A stretch of DNA of 64,000 bases, from positions 1 to 64,000 of the forward strand of contig JASHOB010000059.1 in assembly GCA_030041335.1 (NCBI GenBank), read 5' to 3'. Shown piece after piece: positions 51,076 to 60,262 of the stretch; within the stretch, counting starts at the first letter, position 1; every line of letters begins with the position of its first letter. Below the pieces are notes generated by a model that saw only the letters and a program-made list of their open reading frames with translations, made no database searches and was not told the DNA's origin. Source of the stretch: Alphaproteobacteria bacterium. Lineage in GTDB: Bacteria; Pseudomonadota; Alphaproteobacteria; ATCC43930; CGMCC-115725. The position numbers and the translations under genes were made by a program.

Positions 51076-52389
51076 ATGACGAGCAAAGACAGCGAAGACT
51101 TAACCCGCGTCGGCCCCGGCACCGTCATGGGCGAGTTCATGCGGCAATATTGGCTGCCCGCGGCGCTGACGAGCGAACTAAAACCTGACGGCGCGCCGGT
51201 GCGGCTGATGCTGCTGGGCGAAAAGCTGATCGCATTCCGCGACACAAAGGGCCGCGTCGGGGTGATGGACCATCGCTGTCCGCACCGTTGCGCTTCGCTT
51301 TTCCTCGGCCGCAACGAGGAAAACGGTATTCGCTGCGTCTATCACGGCTGGAAATTCGACGTCGACGGCAACTGCGTCGACATGGCCAGCGTGCCCGCGC
51401 ATCAGGACTTCAAAAACAGGGTCAAGGCGAAGGCCTACCAAGTCGCCGAGCGCAATGGCGTGGTCTGGGTCTATATGGGCAAGCGCGCGGCCGCGCCGCC
51501 TTTGCCTGGCCTCGAGGTGCTGCGTTTGCCCGAAGATGAGGTCACGGTCATCTGCGCATTGCGCGAATGCAACTGGCTGCAGGGCCTCGAAGGCGACATC
51601 GACACTTCCCATTTTGGTTTCCTCCATGCCGGCCATATCAAACCGGAGCAACTCGCCGCCGATCATCCATTCCGAGGCGCCGTATTCAATCGTGCGCCGG
51701 AGCTGAAGGTCATGGAGACGCCGTGGGGCACGAGCTATGGCGCCTACCGTCCCGCCGATGGCGGCGGCACCTATTGGCGTACCGCGAATTTCCTGTTCCC
51801 ATGCTGGACGCAGCAACCGCAAGGCGACTTCGCCACCAATGTCCATGCCCGCGCCTGGGTCCCGCTCGATGACCACCACATGATGTTCTACAATTTCGTC
51901 TGGAAGCGGCCCATGCCCGACCGCGCCACCGGCAAAGACGGCAAGCCGTTGAGCGGCGTGTCGCTTGGCTTTGACTTCCTGCCCAACACCACCGACTGGC
52001 TGGGCCGCTGGCGGCTCACCAGCCATCCGCGAAACGACTGGAATATCGACCGGGCGGCGCAAGCCGGCAGCGAGAGCTACACGGGTATCGCCAATATTCA
52101 CATGCAGGACCAGGCGGTGACCGAAAGCATGGGGCCGATCACCGACCATGAATTCGAACATCTGGCGCCCACCGATGTCATGATCGCGCGGACTCGCCGC
52201 CATATCCTGGCCACCGCACGCGCCGTCGCCGAGCAATCCGCGGCGCCCCCCTGTGTCGACGATCCCGATACCTACCTGAAGGCGCGAAGCGGCTTTTTCG
52301 TCGCCTCGGCAACGACCGAGTGGCAGGAGGCCTACGCGGACAATATCGCCAATGCGGTTCGGCCCGGGATGCGGCACGCCGCCGAATAG
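51076..52389 (+). CDS. Rieske non-heme iron oxygenase, alpha subunit (phthalate 4,5-dioxygenase-like)
   Basis: The 437-residue oxygenase starts at ATG 51076 after AGGAGAGC. The Rieske domain (about 25-140) has CPHRCASL near 67 and CVYHGWKF near 88, giving the 2Cys-2His cluster. The catalytic domain includes the mononuclear iron site in GDIDTSHFGFLHAGH near 174. It is of the ring-hydroxylase or O/N-demethylase type related to phthalate dioxygenase. No reductase gene is adjacent; one must be supplied from elsewhere. Its position just before uraH and xdhABC suggests action on a purine-related or nitrogen heterocycle; N-demethylation is one option, by analogy with Ndm enzymes. Confidence 0.88.
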   Translation: MTSKDSEDLTRVGPGTVMGEFMRQYWLPAALTSELKPDGAPVRLMLLGEKLIAFRDTKGRVGVMDHRCPHRCASLFLGRNEENGIRCVYHGWKFDVDGNCVDMASVPAHQDFKNRVKAKAYQVAERNGVVWVYMGKRAAAPPLPGLEVLRLPEDEVTVICALRECNWLQGLEGDIDTSHFGFLHAGHIKPEQLAADHPFRGAVFNRAPELKVMETPWGTSYGAYRPADGGGTYWRTANFLFPCWTQQPQGDFATNVHARAWVPLDDHHMMFYNFVWKRPMPDRATGKDGKPLSGVSLGFDFLPNTTDWLGRWRLTSHPRNDWNIDRAAQAGSESYTGIANIHMQDQAVTESMGPITDHEFEHLAPTDVMIARTRRHILATARAVAEQSAAPPCVDDPDTYLKARSGFFVASATTEWQEAYADNIANAVRPGMRHAAE

Positions 52390-52470
52390 CCGCCGAAGTC
52401 GCTTGGCGAACGCTGCCAAGCGTGGGAGCATGGCCGTTCCTGCCCGGGTGTTCGGGAATTGCGGAGGCGG

Positions 52471-52821
52471 ATGGGTCGATTAACCACCCATGTGTTGGAC
52501 ACGGCCCGCGGCCGGCCGGCGGCGGGGCTGCACGTCGATTTGTTTTCGCTCGACGACGGACGCCGCCTGCTCAAAAGCGCGGTTACCAACGCTGACGGCC
52601 GGGTCGATTCACCGTTGCTCGAGAACACGACGCTCAGAGCCGGCCGCTACGAGCTGCTGTTTCGCGCGGGCGATTATTGGCGCAGCACCGGCGAACCGAC
52701 CTCGGTGCCGCCTTTCCTCGACGAAATACCCGTGCGGTTTGGCATTGCCGACCCCAAGCAGCATTATCACGTGCCGTTGTTGCTCTCGCCATGGTGCTAT
52801 TCGACGTACCGGGGAAGTTGA
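52471..52821 (+). CDS. uraH: 5-hydroxyisourate hydrolase
   Basis: The 116-residue transthyretin-like enzyme hydrolyses 5-hydroxyisourate, the product of urate oxidation, to OHCU. The active-site histidine is in [16 protein letters not shown] (residues 2-17). The arginine region [10 protein letters not shown] lies near 42. [19 protein letters not shown] ends in the family's diagnostic YRGS. GGAGG (52463-52467) lies close to ATG 52471. The stop is 2 bases before xdhA, so they are translated together. A urate oxidase gene is not in the window. Confidence 0.94.
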   Translation: MGRLTTHVLDTARGRPAAGLHVDLFSLDDGRRLLKSAVTNADGRVDSPLLENTTLRAGRYELLFRAGDYWRSTGEPTSVPPFLDEIPVRFGIADPKQHYHVPLLLSPWCYSTYRGS

Positions 52822-52823
52822 AC

Positions 52824-54284
52824 ATGACTGGCCAAATCCGCTTTGTCTTGGACGGCGAGGTCCGCGAACTGCGGGGCGTGGCGCCGACCATGACAGTGCT
52901 GCAGTGGCTGCGCGATGATGCGCGCCGCTGCGGCACCAAGGAAGGTTGCGCCGAGGGCGATTGCGGCGCCTGTACCGTGGCGATCGGCGAGCGCCGAGGC
53001 GTCGACGACATGCGCTATCGCGCGGTCAATTCCTGCATCTTGTTCATGCCGATGCTTGACGGCAAGGAGCTGGTGACCGTCGAGAGTCTCAAGCACGAGG
53101 GCAGGCTTCATCCCGTGCAAAGGGCGATGGTCGAGTGTCACGGCTCGCAATGTGGCTTCTGTACCCCTGGCTTTGTCATGTCGCTCTTCACCCTCTATCA
53201 CAGCGGCAAGGAACCGCAGCGTGAGACGGTTGACGATGTGCTCGCGGGCAATCTCTGCCGATGCACGGGTTATCGCCCGATCATCGAGGCGGCGCAAAGG
53301 ATGCGCGAGTATGGCGCCAAGGATCAGTTCCACCGCCGCGCCGCCGCGACCGCGAGGCAACTCGCAGCGATCGAGCGCCGTGACACGCTGGCACTGGAAA
53401 AAGACGGTCAGCGCTATTTCGCACCGGCCAACCTTGAAGAGTTTACCGCCTGTTTTGAGCAATATCCCGAAGCGGCCCTCGTGGGCGGCGCGACGGATAT
53501 CGGCCTGTGGGTCACCAAACGGCATCAACGGCCCGAGACGCAGATCTACACCGGCGATATAGCGGAGCTGCGTCGCCTTAAGATCGGCGACGACTGCATC
53601 GAAATCGGCGGCGCGGCATCGCTGGGCGACGTTTTCGACGCTTTGCTCGCGGAATTTGCCGATTTCGGCGAAATCTTGCGGCGCTTTGGCTCGGTGCAGG
53701 TACGCAACGTCGCCACGCTCGGCGGCAATATCGCCAACGCCTCCCCGATCGGCGACATCGCGCCGTTGCTTTTGGCGCTCGACGCGGCGCTGTTGTTGCG
53801 CCGCAATCGCGAAACACGTTTGCTGCCGATCGATGAATTCTTTCTGGCCTATCGCAAGACCGCACTGCGAAACAGCGAATTTATTGATGCGATCCGCATT
53901 CCCCGCGCGCGGTCCGGCCTCAAATTCCGAGCCTACAAGATCTCGAAGCGTTTCGATCAAGACATTTCGGCCGTATGTGGCGCCTTCGCGCTGCAACTGG
54001 ATGGCAGTCGGATTGCCGAGATCCGCATGGGTTTCGGCGGCATGGCGGCGGTGCCGAAGCGCGCGGCCAATGCCGAAGCAGCGCTCATCGGCGAGGCATG
54101 GAACGAAGCGTCGGCGCGCGCGGCGATGCGGGCGATCGAGCGCGATTTTGAGCCGATGACGGACATGCGGGCGAGCGCACCCTATCGCCTGAAGCTGGCG
54201 CGAAATTTGCTTCTCAAGTTCTTTTTGGAGACAAGCAACCAGCCAGGCGCCACGCGCGTCATAAGGCGGGACATGGCGGCATGA
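52824..54284 (+). CDS. xdhA: Xanthine dehydrogenase small subunit XdhA
   Basis: This 486-residue subunit carries two 2Fe-2S clusters and FAD. The first cluster motif is GCAEGDCGACTV (Cys42, 47, 50, plus a later Cys in AVNSC). The second is GSQCGFCTPG near 112 with LCRCTGY near 148. The FAD-binding domain starts around 195 with ALVGGATDIGLWV and includes LGGNIANASPIGDIAP near 308. The complex with XdhB oxidises hypoxanthine and xanthine to urate with NAD. Start ATG 52824 has GGGGAAG upstream. The stop overlaps the xdhB start by ATGA. Confidence 0.95.
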   Translation: MTGQIRFVLDGEVRELRGVAPTMTVLQWLRDDARRCGTKEGCAEGDCGACTVAIGERRGVDDMRYRAVNSCILFMPMLDGKELVTVESLKHEGRLHPVQRAMVECHGSQCGFCTPGFVMSLFTLYHSGKEPQRETVDDVLAGNLCRCTGYRPIIEAAQRMREYGAKDQFHRRAAATARQLAAIERRDTLALEKDGQRYFAPANLEEFTACFEQYPEAALVGGATDIGLWVTKRHQRPETQIYTGDIAELRRLKIGDDCIEIGGAASLGDVFDALLAEFADFGEILRRFGSVQVRNVATLGGNIANASPIGDIAPLLLALDAALLLRRNRETRLLPIDEFFLAYRKTALRNSEFIDAIRIPRARSGLKFRAYKISKRFDQDISAVCGAFALQLDGSRIAEIRMGFGGMAAVPKRAANAEAALIGEAWNEASARAAMRAIERDFEPMTDMRASAPYRLKLARNLLLKFFLETSNQPGATRVIRRDMAA

Positions 54285-56644
54285 CAGTGCCTCGGACATC
54301 CGGCTCGGAGGACATGTTGCGCGCGGTACGGCGGCCGGTGCCGCATGACAGCGCCGAAAAGCATGTTTCCGGCGAGGCGATCTACATCGACGACATTCCC
54401 GAGCCGCGCGCTCTGCTCCACGCCTACATCCGTTCGAGCGACATCGCACATGGCAGGATCAAGAAGCTCGATCTCGCTCCCACGCGTGCGCAGCCCGGCG
54501 TCGCGGCGGCGCTGGCCGCCGCCGACTTGCCGACCGGTCATAACGATATTGGTCCCGGCTTCGCCGGCGACCCCGTGTTCGCCGAGCAAATCGTCGAATA
54601 TGCCGGCCAGTCGGTGTTCGCGGTCGCTGCCGAGACCCGCGAGCAGGCGCGCGCGGCCGCCATGCAGGCGGTGGTCGAATATGAGGAATTGCCGGCGATC
54701 CTCACCATCGAGGAGGCGCTGGCGCAGGACGCGCAGGTATTGCCGACCGTCACCTTGATGCGTGGCGACGCCGACAAAAGCATTGCCAAGGCACCGCGGA
54801 GGATTTCGGGGCGGCTCGCGATCGGCGGTCAGGACCATTTCTATCTCGAAGGCCAGATCGCGATGGCGGTGCCGGGCGAAGACGGCGACATGCTGGTCTA
54901 TTCTTCGACGCAGCATCCAAGCGAGATCCAGCACCATGTCGCGCACATTCTTGGCCTTGACGCCAACGGCGTCACGGTCGAGACGCGACGCATGGGCGGC
55001 GGCTTCGGCGGCAAGGAAACCCAGGGTGCGTTATTTGCGGTCGTGGCGGCACTGTTGGCGCAGAAGACGGGGCGCCCGGTCAAGCTTCGCCCCGATCGCG
55101 ACGACGACATGATTCTCACCGGCAAGCGCCACGATTTCATCGCCGACTATGTCGTGGGGTTCGACGAGGAAGGCCGCATTCACGGCGTCGACTTCATGCT
55201 GGCGTCGCGTTGCGGCATGTCGCCCGACCTCTCCGGGCCGGTGAACGACCGCGCCATCTTCCATGCCGACAACGCTTACTTTTTGCCTCACGTCAGGATC
55301 GTATCGCATCGCTCAAAGACTCACACCGTATCCAATACGGCATTTCGCGGTTTCGGCGGGCCGCAGGGCATGATGGTGATCGAGTACGCGATCGACGAGA
55401 TTGCGCGCACATTGGGCATCGACCCGCTGACGGTGCGCAAGCGCAACCTCTATGGCAAGCGCGACCGCAATGTCACGCCTTACACCATGAAGGTCGAAGA
55501 CAACATCCTCGCCAAGATCATCGGCGAACTCGAGCGGACTTCCGAATATTGGCAACGCCGCAAGGCGATTACGGCGTGGAATGCGACCAGCCCGTTCCTC
55601 AAGCGCGGCCTGGCGCTGACACCGGTGAAGTTCGGCATCGCCTTTACCGCGACGCATTTCAACCAGGCCGGCGCGCTGCTGCTGGTCTATACCGATGGCA
55701 GTTTGAAGCTGAACCATGGCGGTACCGAGATGGGCCAAGGCCTCAATACGAAGGTCGCCCAGATCGTCGCCGACGAATTCGGCCTCGATTTCGAAGACGT
55801 CAAAATCACGCCAACGACGACCGGCAAAGTGCCGAACACGTCGGCGACCGCCGCCTCCTCGGGTACCGACCTCAATGGCAGAGCGTCGCTGATCGCGGCG
55901 CGCACCATCAAGGAGCGGCTGATCAAATTCGCCGCCGCGCATTTCCATGTCGCCCCCGGCAAGATCGTGTTTGCCAATCGCGAAGTCTCGATCGGCGGCG
56001 AGAAAATGGCGTTCGTCGAGCTGGTCAACCTCGCCTATAAGGCGCGCGTTTCCTTGTCGGCGACCGGCTATTTCGCCACCCCCAAGGTGGCCTACGACCC
56101 GACAACGATGCGCGGCCGGCCGTTCCTCTATTTCGCCTATGGGGCAGCGGCATCCGAGGTGCTGGTGGACACGCTCACCGGCGAATACAAGGTCGAACGC
56201 GTCGACCTCCTCCACGATGTTGGCAAGTCGATCAATCCGGCGATCGACATGGGCCAGATCGAAGGCGGCTTCATCCAGGGGATGGGCTGGCTGACCAGCG
56301 AGGAATTGTATTGGGATGCAAAGGGTCGTCTGCAGACCCATGCGCCTTCGACCTATAAGATCCCCGCCTGCAGCGACCTGCCGCGGCAGTTCAACGCGCG
56401 GATCGCCGACTGGAGTCGCAACCGCGAGGATGTGGTCTACCGCTCAAAGGCCGTGGGCGAGCCGCCGTTGATGCTGGCGATCTCGGTATTTCACGCCATC
56501 AAGGACGCGATCGCGGCCGTAGGCCAGTATCAAATCAGCCCGCAGCTTGACGCCCCGGCAACGCCCGAGCGCGTGCTGAACGCGATCGACGCGCTGCGGC
56601 TCAGGCTCGGGGACCATCTTCCGGCGCGCGAGGCGGCGGAATGA
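54281..56644 (+). CDS. xdhB: Xanthine dehydrogenase molybdopterin-binding subunit XdhB
   Basis: This 787-residue catalytic subunit contains the molybdenum cofactor. The N-terminal KHVSGEAIYIDD begins the a/b hammerhead domain. The Moco domain carries MGGGFGGKET near 237, FRGFGGPQGM near 352, GGTEMGQGLNTKVAQ near 483, and the catalytic glutamate in KAVGEPPLML near 728. These residues match purine-oxidising enzymes rather than the aldehyde oxidase or CO dehydrogenase branches, though substrate range should be checked. It overlaps xdhA and xdhC by 4 bases at each end, typical of the xdhABC operon. Confidence 0.95.
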   Translation: MTVPRTSGSEDMLRAVRRPVPHDSAEKHVSGEAIYIDDIPEPRALLHAYIRSSDIAHGRIKKLDLAPTRAQPGVAAALAAADLPTGHNDIGPGFAGDPVFAEQIVEYAGQSVFAVAAETREQARAAAMQAVVEYEELPAILTIEEALAQDAQVLPTVTLMRGDADKSIAKAPRRISGRLAIGGQDHFYLEGQIAMAVPGEDGDMLVYSSTQHPSEIQHHVAHILGLDANGVTVETRRMGGGFGGKETQGALFAVVAALLAQKTGRPVKLRPDRDDDMILTGKRHDFIADYVVGFDEEGRIHGVDFMLASRCGMSPDLSGPVNDRAIFHADNAYFLPHVRIVSHRSKTHTVSNTAFRGFGGPQGMMVIEYAIDEIARTLGIDPLTVRKRNLYGKRDRNVTPYTMKVEDNILAKIIGELERTSEYWQRRKAITAWNATSPFLKRGLALTPVKFGIAFTATHFNQAGALLLVYTDGSLKLNHGGTEMGQGLNTKVAQIVADEFGLDFEDVKITPTTTGKVPNTSATAASSGTDLNGRASLIAARTIKERLIKFAAAHFHVAPGKIVFANREVSIGGEKMAFVELVNLAYKARVSLSATGYFATPKVAYDPTTMRGRPFLYFAYGAAASEVLVDTLTGEYKVERVDLLHDVGKSINPAIDMGQIEGGFIQGMGWLTSEELYWDAKGRLQTHAPSTYKIPACSDLPRQFNARIADWSRNREDVVYRSKAVGEPPLMLAISVFHAIKDAIAAVGQYQISPQLDAPATPERVLNAIDALRLRLGDHLPAREAAE

Positions 56645-57492
56645 GCGGCTGGGTGAAGGCGCTGGGCAGAATCACCGAGCGCGGCGACCAGGCGGTTCTG
56701 GTGACCGTGATCGAGGTCAAGGGATCGACGCCGCGTGATGCCGGCGCCAAGATGGTGGTGACCCGCGACACGATCTACGACACGGTCGGCGGCGGCCATC
56801 TCGAATTAAAAGCGATCGAGCTCGCGCGCGCCATGCTGCAGCAACGGCCGCTGCCAACGGCGCCCGCCGTCCATCGGTTCCCATTGGGACCGAGTCTCGG
56901 ACAATGTTGCGGCGGCGAGGCAACGTTGCTGCTGGAGCCGATCGAACCGCCGGCTTTCCATATCGCGTTGTTCGGCGCCGGCCATGTCGGCAAAGCACTG
57001 GTGAAGTTGCTCGGCGACGTGCCATGCCGCATCACCTGGATCGATACGCGCGACCACGTGTTTCCCGAGACGGTTCCGGGCAACGTCTCCATCGATGTCA
57101 GCGACGAGCCAGAATCGGAGATCGGCGCGATTCCCGCCGGATCGTTCGTATTGGTAATGACGCACTCGCATCCGCTCGACCAGCGCATTCTCGCGGCCGC
57201 CCTCAAACGCGACGATTTCCGGTACGTCGGCTTGATCGGCTCCGCGACGAAGCGCGCCCGGTTCATCAGACGGCTAAAGGCATCGGGTTTGAGCGAAGCG
57301 GAACTGGCGCGGCTCACCTGCCCGATCGGTGTCGAGGGCGCCGGCGGAAAGCACCCCGCCGAAATCGCAATCGCCGTCGCAGCGCAACTGCTGCAAGTGC
57401 GCGACGCCGAGGCGACCGTGCCTGTCGATCACGAAGCGGAGACCCAACGACAAATTATCCCCCTGCGTTTCGGGAGCGGCGAGAATAGATAA
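56641..57492 (+). CDS. xdhC: Xanthine dehydrogenase accessory protein XdhC
   Basis: The 283-residue chaperone delivers the sulfurated molybdenum cofactor to XdhB. The N-terminal XdhC domain shows VTVIEVKGSTPRDAGAKMV (residues 20-38) and PLGPSLGQCCGGEATLL near 82. The C-terminal Rossmann-like part has IALFGAGHVGKALVKLLG near 108, MTHSHPLDQRIL near 174 and YVGLIGSATKRARFI near 193. The Cys pair in GQCCGG is the region linked with cofactor binding. It is not part of the final enzyme. It starts inside the end of xdhB (ATGA). Confidence 0.94.
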   Translation: MSGWVKALGRITERGDQAVLVTVIEVKGSTPRDAGAKMVVTRDTIYDTVGGGHLELKAIELARAMLQQRPLPTAPAVHRFPLGPSLGQCCGGEATLLLEPIEPPAFHIALFGAGHVGKALVKLLGDVPCRITWIDTRDHVFPETVPGNVSIDVSDEPESEIGAIPAGSFVLVMTHSHPLDQRILAAALKRDDFRYVGLIGSATKRARFIRRLKASGLSEAELARLTCPIGVEGAGGKHPAEIAIAVAAQLLQVRDAEATVPVDHEAETQRQIIPLRFGSGENR

Positions 57493-57505
57493 TGTCGAGG
57501 CAGCG

Positions 57506-57634
57506 ATGAGCGGGCCCGTTCCCCCGGTAGGCGCCGATCGAGCGCCGGCCCGGGAAGGGCTCGCAGATTTGCCCGATCGCTTGGTTCGGGGTCGGGTCCG
57601 GCAACGAGCGCGGCGTCTGGAGGGCGCCCGATGA
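57506..57634 (+). CDS. Possible 42-residue reading frame between xdhC and the ABC genes
   Basis: It begins at ATG 57506 with GAGG 5 bases upstream and ends overlapping the start of the ATPase gene by ATGA. The product is short and basic (LADLPDRLVRGRVRQRARRL), with no recognisable family. It could be a real small protein or a coupling frame that helps translate the ATPase. The start/stop geometry is the main support. Confidence 0.3.
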   Translation: MSGPVPPVGADRAPAREGLADLPDRLVRGRVRQRARRLEGAR

Positions 57635-59190
57635 CCTCAAGGGGGGGCTTGGGGAGCGTCACGCCGCGGCTCGAACTGCGGGGCATCAGCAAAAGCTACC
57701 CCGGTACGATCGCCAACAAGAACGTCGAGCTTTCCGTCATGCCGGGCGAGCTGCATGCGCTCCTCGGCGAGAATGGCGCCGGCAAGAGCACGCTGGTCAA
57801 GATCATCTATGGCGTTGTAGCGGCAGATGAGGGCGAGATCCGGTGGGAGGGTCGGCCGATCGCGGTGCATGATCCCGCTTCTGCCCGACGGCTGGGTATC
57901 GGCATGGTGTTCCAGCATTTTACCTTGTTCGAGACACTCACCGTCACGGAGAACATCGCACTCGGTCTCGAGAAGGAGCGCGATATCCGCCGCCTCGCCC
58001 GTCGTATCGAGGAGACCGCGACCAAATATGGGCTCGCGCTCGATCCCAGCCGCTATGTCCACGACCTGTCGGTCGGTGAGCGGCAGCGGGTCGAGGTCGT
58101 GCGTTGCCTGATGCAGGAGCCCAAGCTTCTGATCATGGATGAACCCACTTCGGTACTGACCCCGCAAGAGGTCGAACGTCTATTCGACGTGTTGCGCCGC
58201 CTTGCGGCCGAAGGTTGTTCGATACTCTACATTTCGCACAAGCTCGGTGAGATCATGGCGCTGTGCCAGCGCGCGACCGTGTTGCGCCAGGGCGCCGTGA
58301 CGGCGCAATGCGACCCGCGCCGCGAGACCTCGGCCTCGCTCGCCCGCATGATGGTCGGCAGCGAGGTGCTGGCGGTGAAGCGTCCTGGTGAGCACAAAGA
58401 AGGCGACGAGGCGCTGACCGTCACGGACCTGGTTCTGGAACCGGATGATCCGTTCGGCACCAGGCTTGACCATGTTTCCTTGAACGTCCGCAAGGGCGAG
58501 ATCCTCGGCATCGCCGGGGTCGCCGGCAATGGGCAGACCGAGCTGCTGCGGGCCCTCGCTGGCGAGACGCTGGCGCCGCGCAGCGACACGATTCGCATCG
58601 AGGGCGCCAACGCGGGTCATTTGGGGCCCGCCGGCCGGCGTGCGAGGGGTCTCGCCTTCGTCCCCGAGGAACGATTGGGGCGCGGTGCGGTTGCGGAGCT
58701 TAGCCTCGCCGACAACGCGCTTCTCACCGCCTATCTCGGCGGCAACGTCGCTGCCGGCATGGTGCAAAGCGGCGCGGTTCGAGATTTCGCTTCGGCCATC
58801 GTCAAGAGTTACAATGTCGTCTGTGCCGGGATCGACGCCGAGGCCCGCAGCCTTTCCGGCGGCAACATGCAGAAATTCATCATCGGTCGCGAGATCCTGC
58901 AACAGCCGCGCGTCCTGATCGCGGCGCATCCGACCTGGGGCGTCGATGTCGGCGCGGCGCTGACGATCCATGAAGCGCTGATCCGCCTGCGCGACGCCGG
59001 CGCCGCGGTGCTGGTGGTATCGGAGGATCTGGACGAGCTGTTTGAGATTTGCGACCGCATAGCGGTCATGAGCAAGGGCCGCATCTCGGAACCGAAGCGT
59101 GTCGGGGAAACGGATATCGACGAGATCGGGCTGCTGATGGGCGGCCTGTTCGAGGACAAGCAGCAAGCCGTGTCGCATGCCGCGGATTAA
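57631..59190 (+). CDS. ABC transporter ATPase (two-domain, BMP/nucleoside-uptake type)
   Basis: The 519-residue protein has two ATPase domains in tandem, like RbsA and the nucleoside transporters (NupO/YufO). Domain 1 (about 12-240) has Walker A GENGAGKSTL at 46-55, the signature LSVGERQRVEV near 147 and Walker B LLIMDEPTSV near 168. Domain 2 (about 260-500) has a degenerate nucleotide loop GVAGNGQTELL, with the signature SGGNMQKFIIG intact. The P-loop lysine and Ser/Thr are missing in domain 2, which is usual in this family. It powers the two permeases and the BMP-type binding protein encoded downstream. Confidence 0.93.
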   Translation: MTSRGGLGSVTPRLELRGISKSYPGTIANKNVELSVMPGELHALLGENGAGKSTLVKIIYGVVAADEGEIRWEGRPIAVHDPASARRLGIGMVFQHFTLFETLTVTENIALGLEKERDIRRLARRIEETATKYGLALDPSRYVHDLSVGERQRVEVVRCLMQEPKLLIMDEPTSVLTPQEVERLFDVLRRLAAEGCSILYISHKLGEIMALCQRATVLRQGAVTAQCDPRRETSASLARMMVGSEVLAVKRPGEHKEGDEALTVTDLVLEPDDPFGTRLDHVSLNVRKGEILGIAGVAGNGQTELLRALAGETLAPRSDTIRIEGANAGHLGPAGRRARGLAFVPEERLGRGAVAELSLADNALLTAYLGGNVAAGMVQSGAVRDFASAIVKSYNVVCAGIDAEARSLSGGNMQKFIIGREILQQPRVLIAAHPTWGVDVGAALTIHEALIRLRDAGAAVLVVSEDLDELFEICDRIAVMSKGRISEPKRVGETDIDEIGLLMGGLFEDKQQAVSHAAD

Positions 59191-60262
59191 GCTCGAGCCG
59201 CGCGCTCAATCGTCGCGCCTGATGACGTATTTGTCGCCGCTCCTCGCGGTGGTGCTGACGCTGATGGGCGCCGCGGTCTTGTTCGCGATCCTCGGCCGCG
59301 ATCCCCTTGAGGCCTATCGTGCCTTCTTCATCGATCCGGTTTCGACCCTCTACGGCATCGGGGAATTGGGGGTGAAGGGCGCGCCGCTGATCTTGTGCGC
59401 CATCGGCCTCGCCATCGGGTTCCGCGCCAATGTCTGGAACATCGGCGCCGAAGGCCAGTTCATTCTGGGCGCCATCGCCGGCGGCGGTGTCGGCTTGTTC
59501 TTCGAACCACTGCTCGGGCCCCTCACCATGCCGGCGATGCTGATCGCAGGCGCGCTCGGCGGTTTGATGTGGGCCGCCATCCCAGCATTCCTGAAGACCC
59601 GGTTCAACGCCAACGAGATCCTCACCTCTTTGATGCTGACCTATGTCGCCAGCCTGTTGTTGAACTATTTGGTGCGCGGGCCATGGCGCGATCCGCAAGG
59701 CTACAACTTTCCACAGTCGAAACCATTCGACGGCTATGCGGTATTCAATCCGTTCTTCACGGGAACGCGGCTCGGTTTGGGCGCGCTTATGGCATTGCTC
59801 GCGGTCGTGGGCGGCTGGTTTCTTATGTCGCGCAGCTTTCTCGGATATCAGATCAAGGTGGTCGGCCTCACCCCTGCCGCCGCGACCTATGCCGGCTTCA
59901 ATCAGAAGCGAGTGGTGTGGTTCTGTCTCGCCATCTCGGGCGCGCTCGCGGGCCTCGCCGGGGTCAACGAAGTGGCGGGGCCGATCGGCCAGTTGCTGCC
60001 CACCATCTCGCCGGGTTACGGCTTTACCGCGATCATTGTCGCGTTTCTGGGCCGTCTGCACCCGTTTGGCATTCTGCTCGCAGGCCTCTTGATCGCGCTC
60101 TCCTATCTTGGCGGCGAGGCGGCGCAAATCTCGCTTAATTTGCCGGTAGCCGTGGTCGGCGTCTTTCAAGGCATGCTGTTGTTCTTCCTGCTCGCCTGCG
60201 AATTGCTGGTTCGCTATCGTGTGGTCATTGGCGCACCGGCGGTGCAGAGCATCGCGGCATGA
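59177..60262 (+). CDS. ABC transporter permease, BMP/nucleoside family, subunit 1
   Basis: This 361-residue inner-membrane protein has about ten hydrophobic segments and belongs to the BPD_transp_2 family. Recognisable parts are FRANVWNIGAEGQFILGAIAG in two parts near 83, LKTRFNANEILTSLMLTYVA in two parts near 139 and SPGYGFTAIIVAFLGRLHP near 279. It pairs with the permease at 60259 as a heterodimer. Its start ATG lies 14 bases inside the ATPase gene, so translation is coupled. It is part of the purine-linked BMP transporter. Confidence 0.92.
   Translation: MPRIKLEPRAQSSRLMTYLSPLLAVVLTLMGAAVLFAILGRDPLEAYRAFFIDPVSTLYGIGELGVKGAPLILCAIGLAIGFRANVWNIGAEGQFILGAIAGGGVGLFFEPLLGPLTMPAMLIAGALGGLMWAAIPAFLKTRFNANEILTSLMLTYVASLLLNYLVRGPWRDPQGYNFPQSKPFDGYAVFNPFFTGTRLGLGALMALLAVVGGWFLMSRSFLGYQIKVVGLTPAAATYAGFNQKRVVWFCLAISGALAGLAGVNEVAGPIGQLLPTISPGYGFTAIIVAFLGRLHPFGILLAGLLIALSYLGGEAAQISLNLPVAVVGVFQGMLLFFLLACELLVRYRVVIGAPAVQSIAA

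Noticed and set aside
52797-54449. A 550-codon open frame antisense to xdhA
   Set aside because: It lies opposite a gene with full motif support. Its sequence is rich in arginine, histidine and alanine with no domain. Long antisense frames are expected at this GC content.
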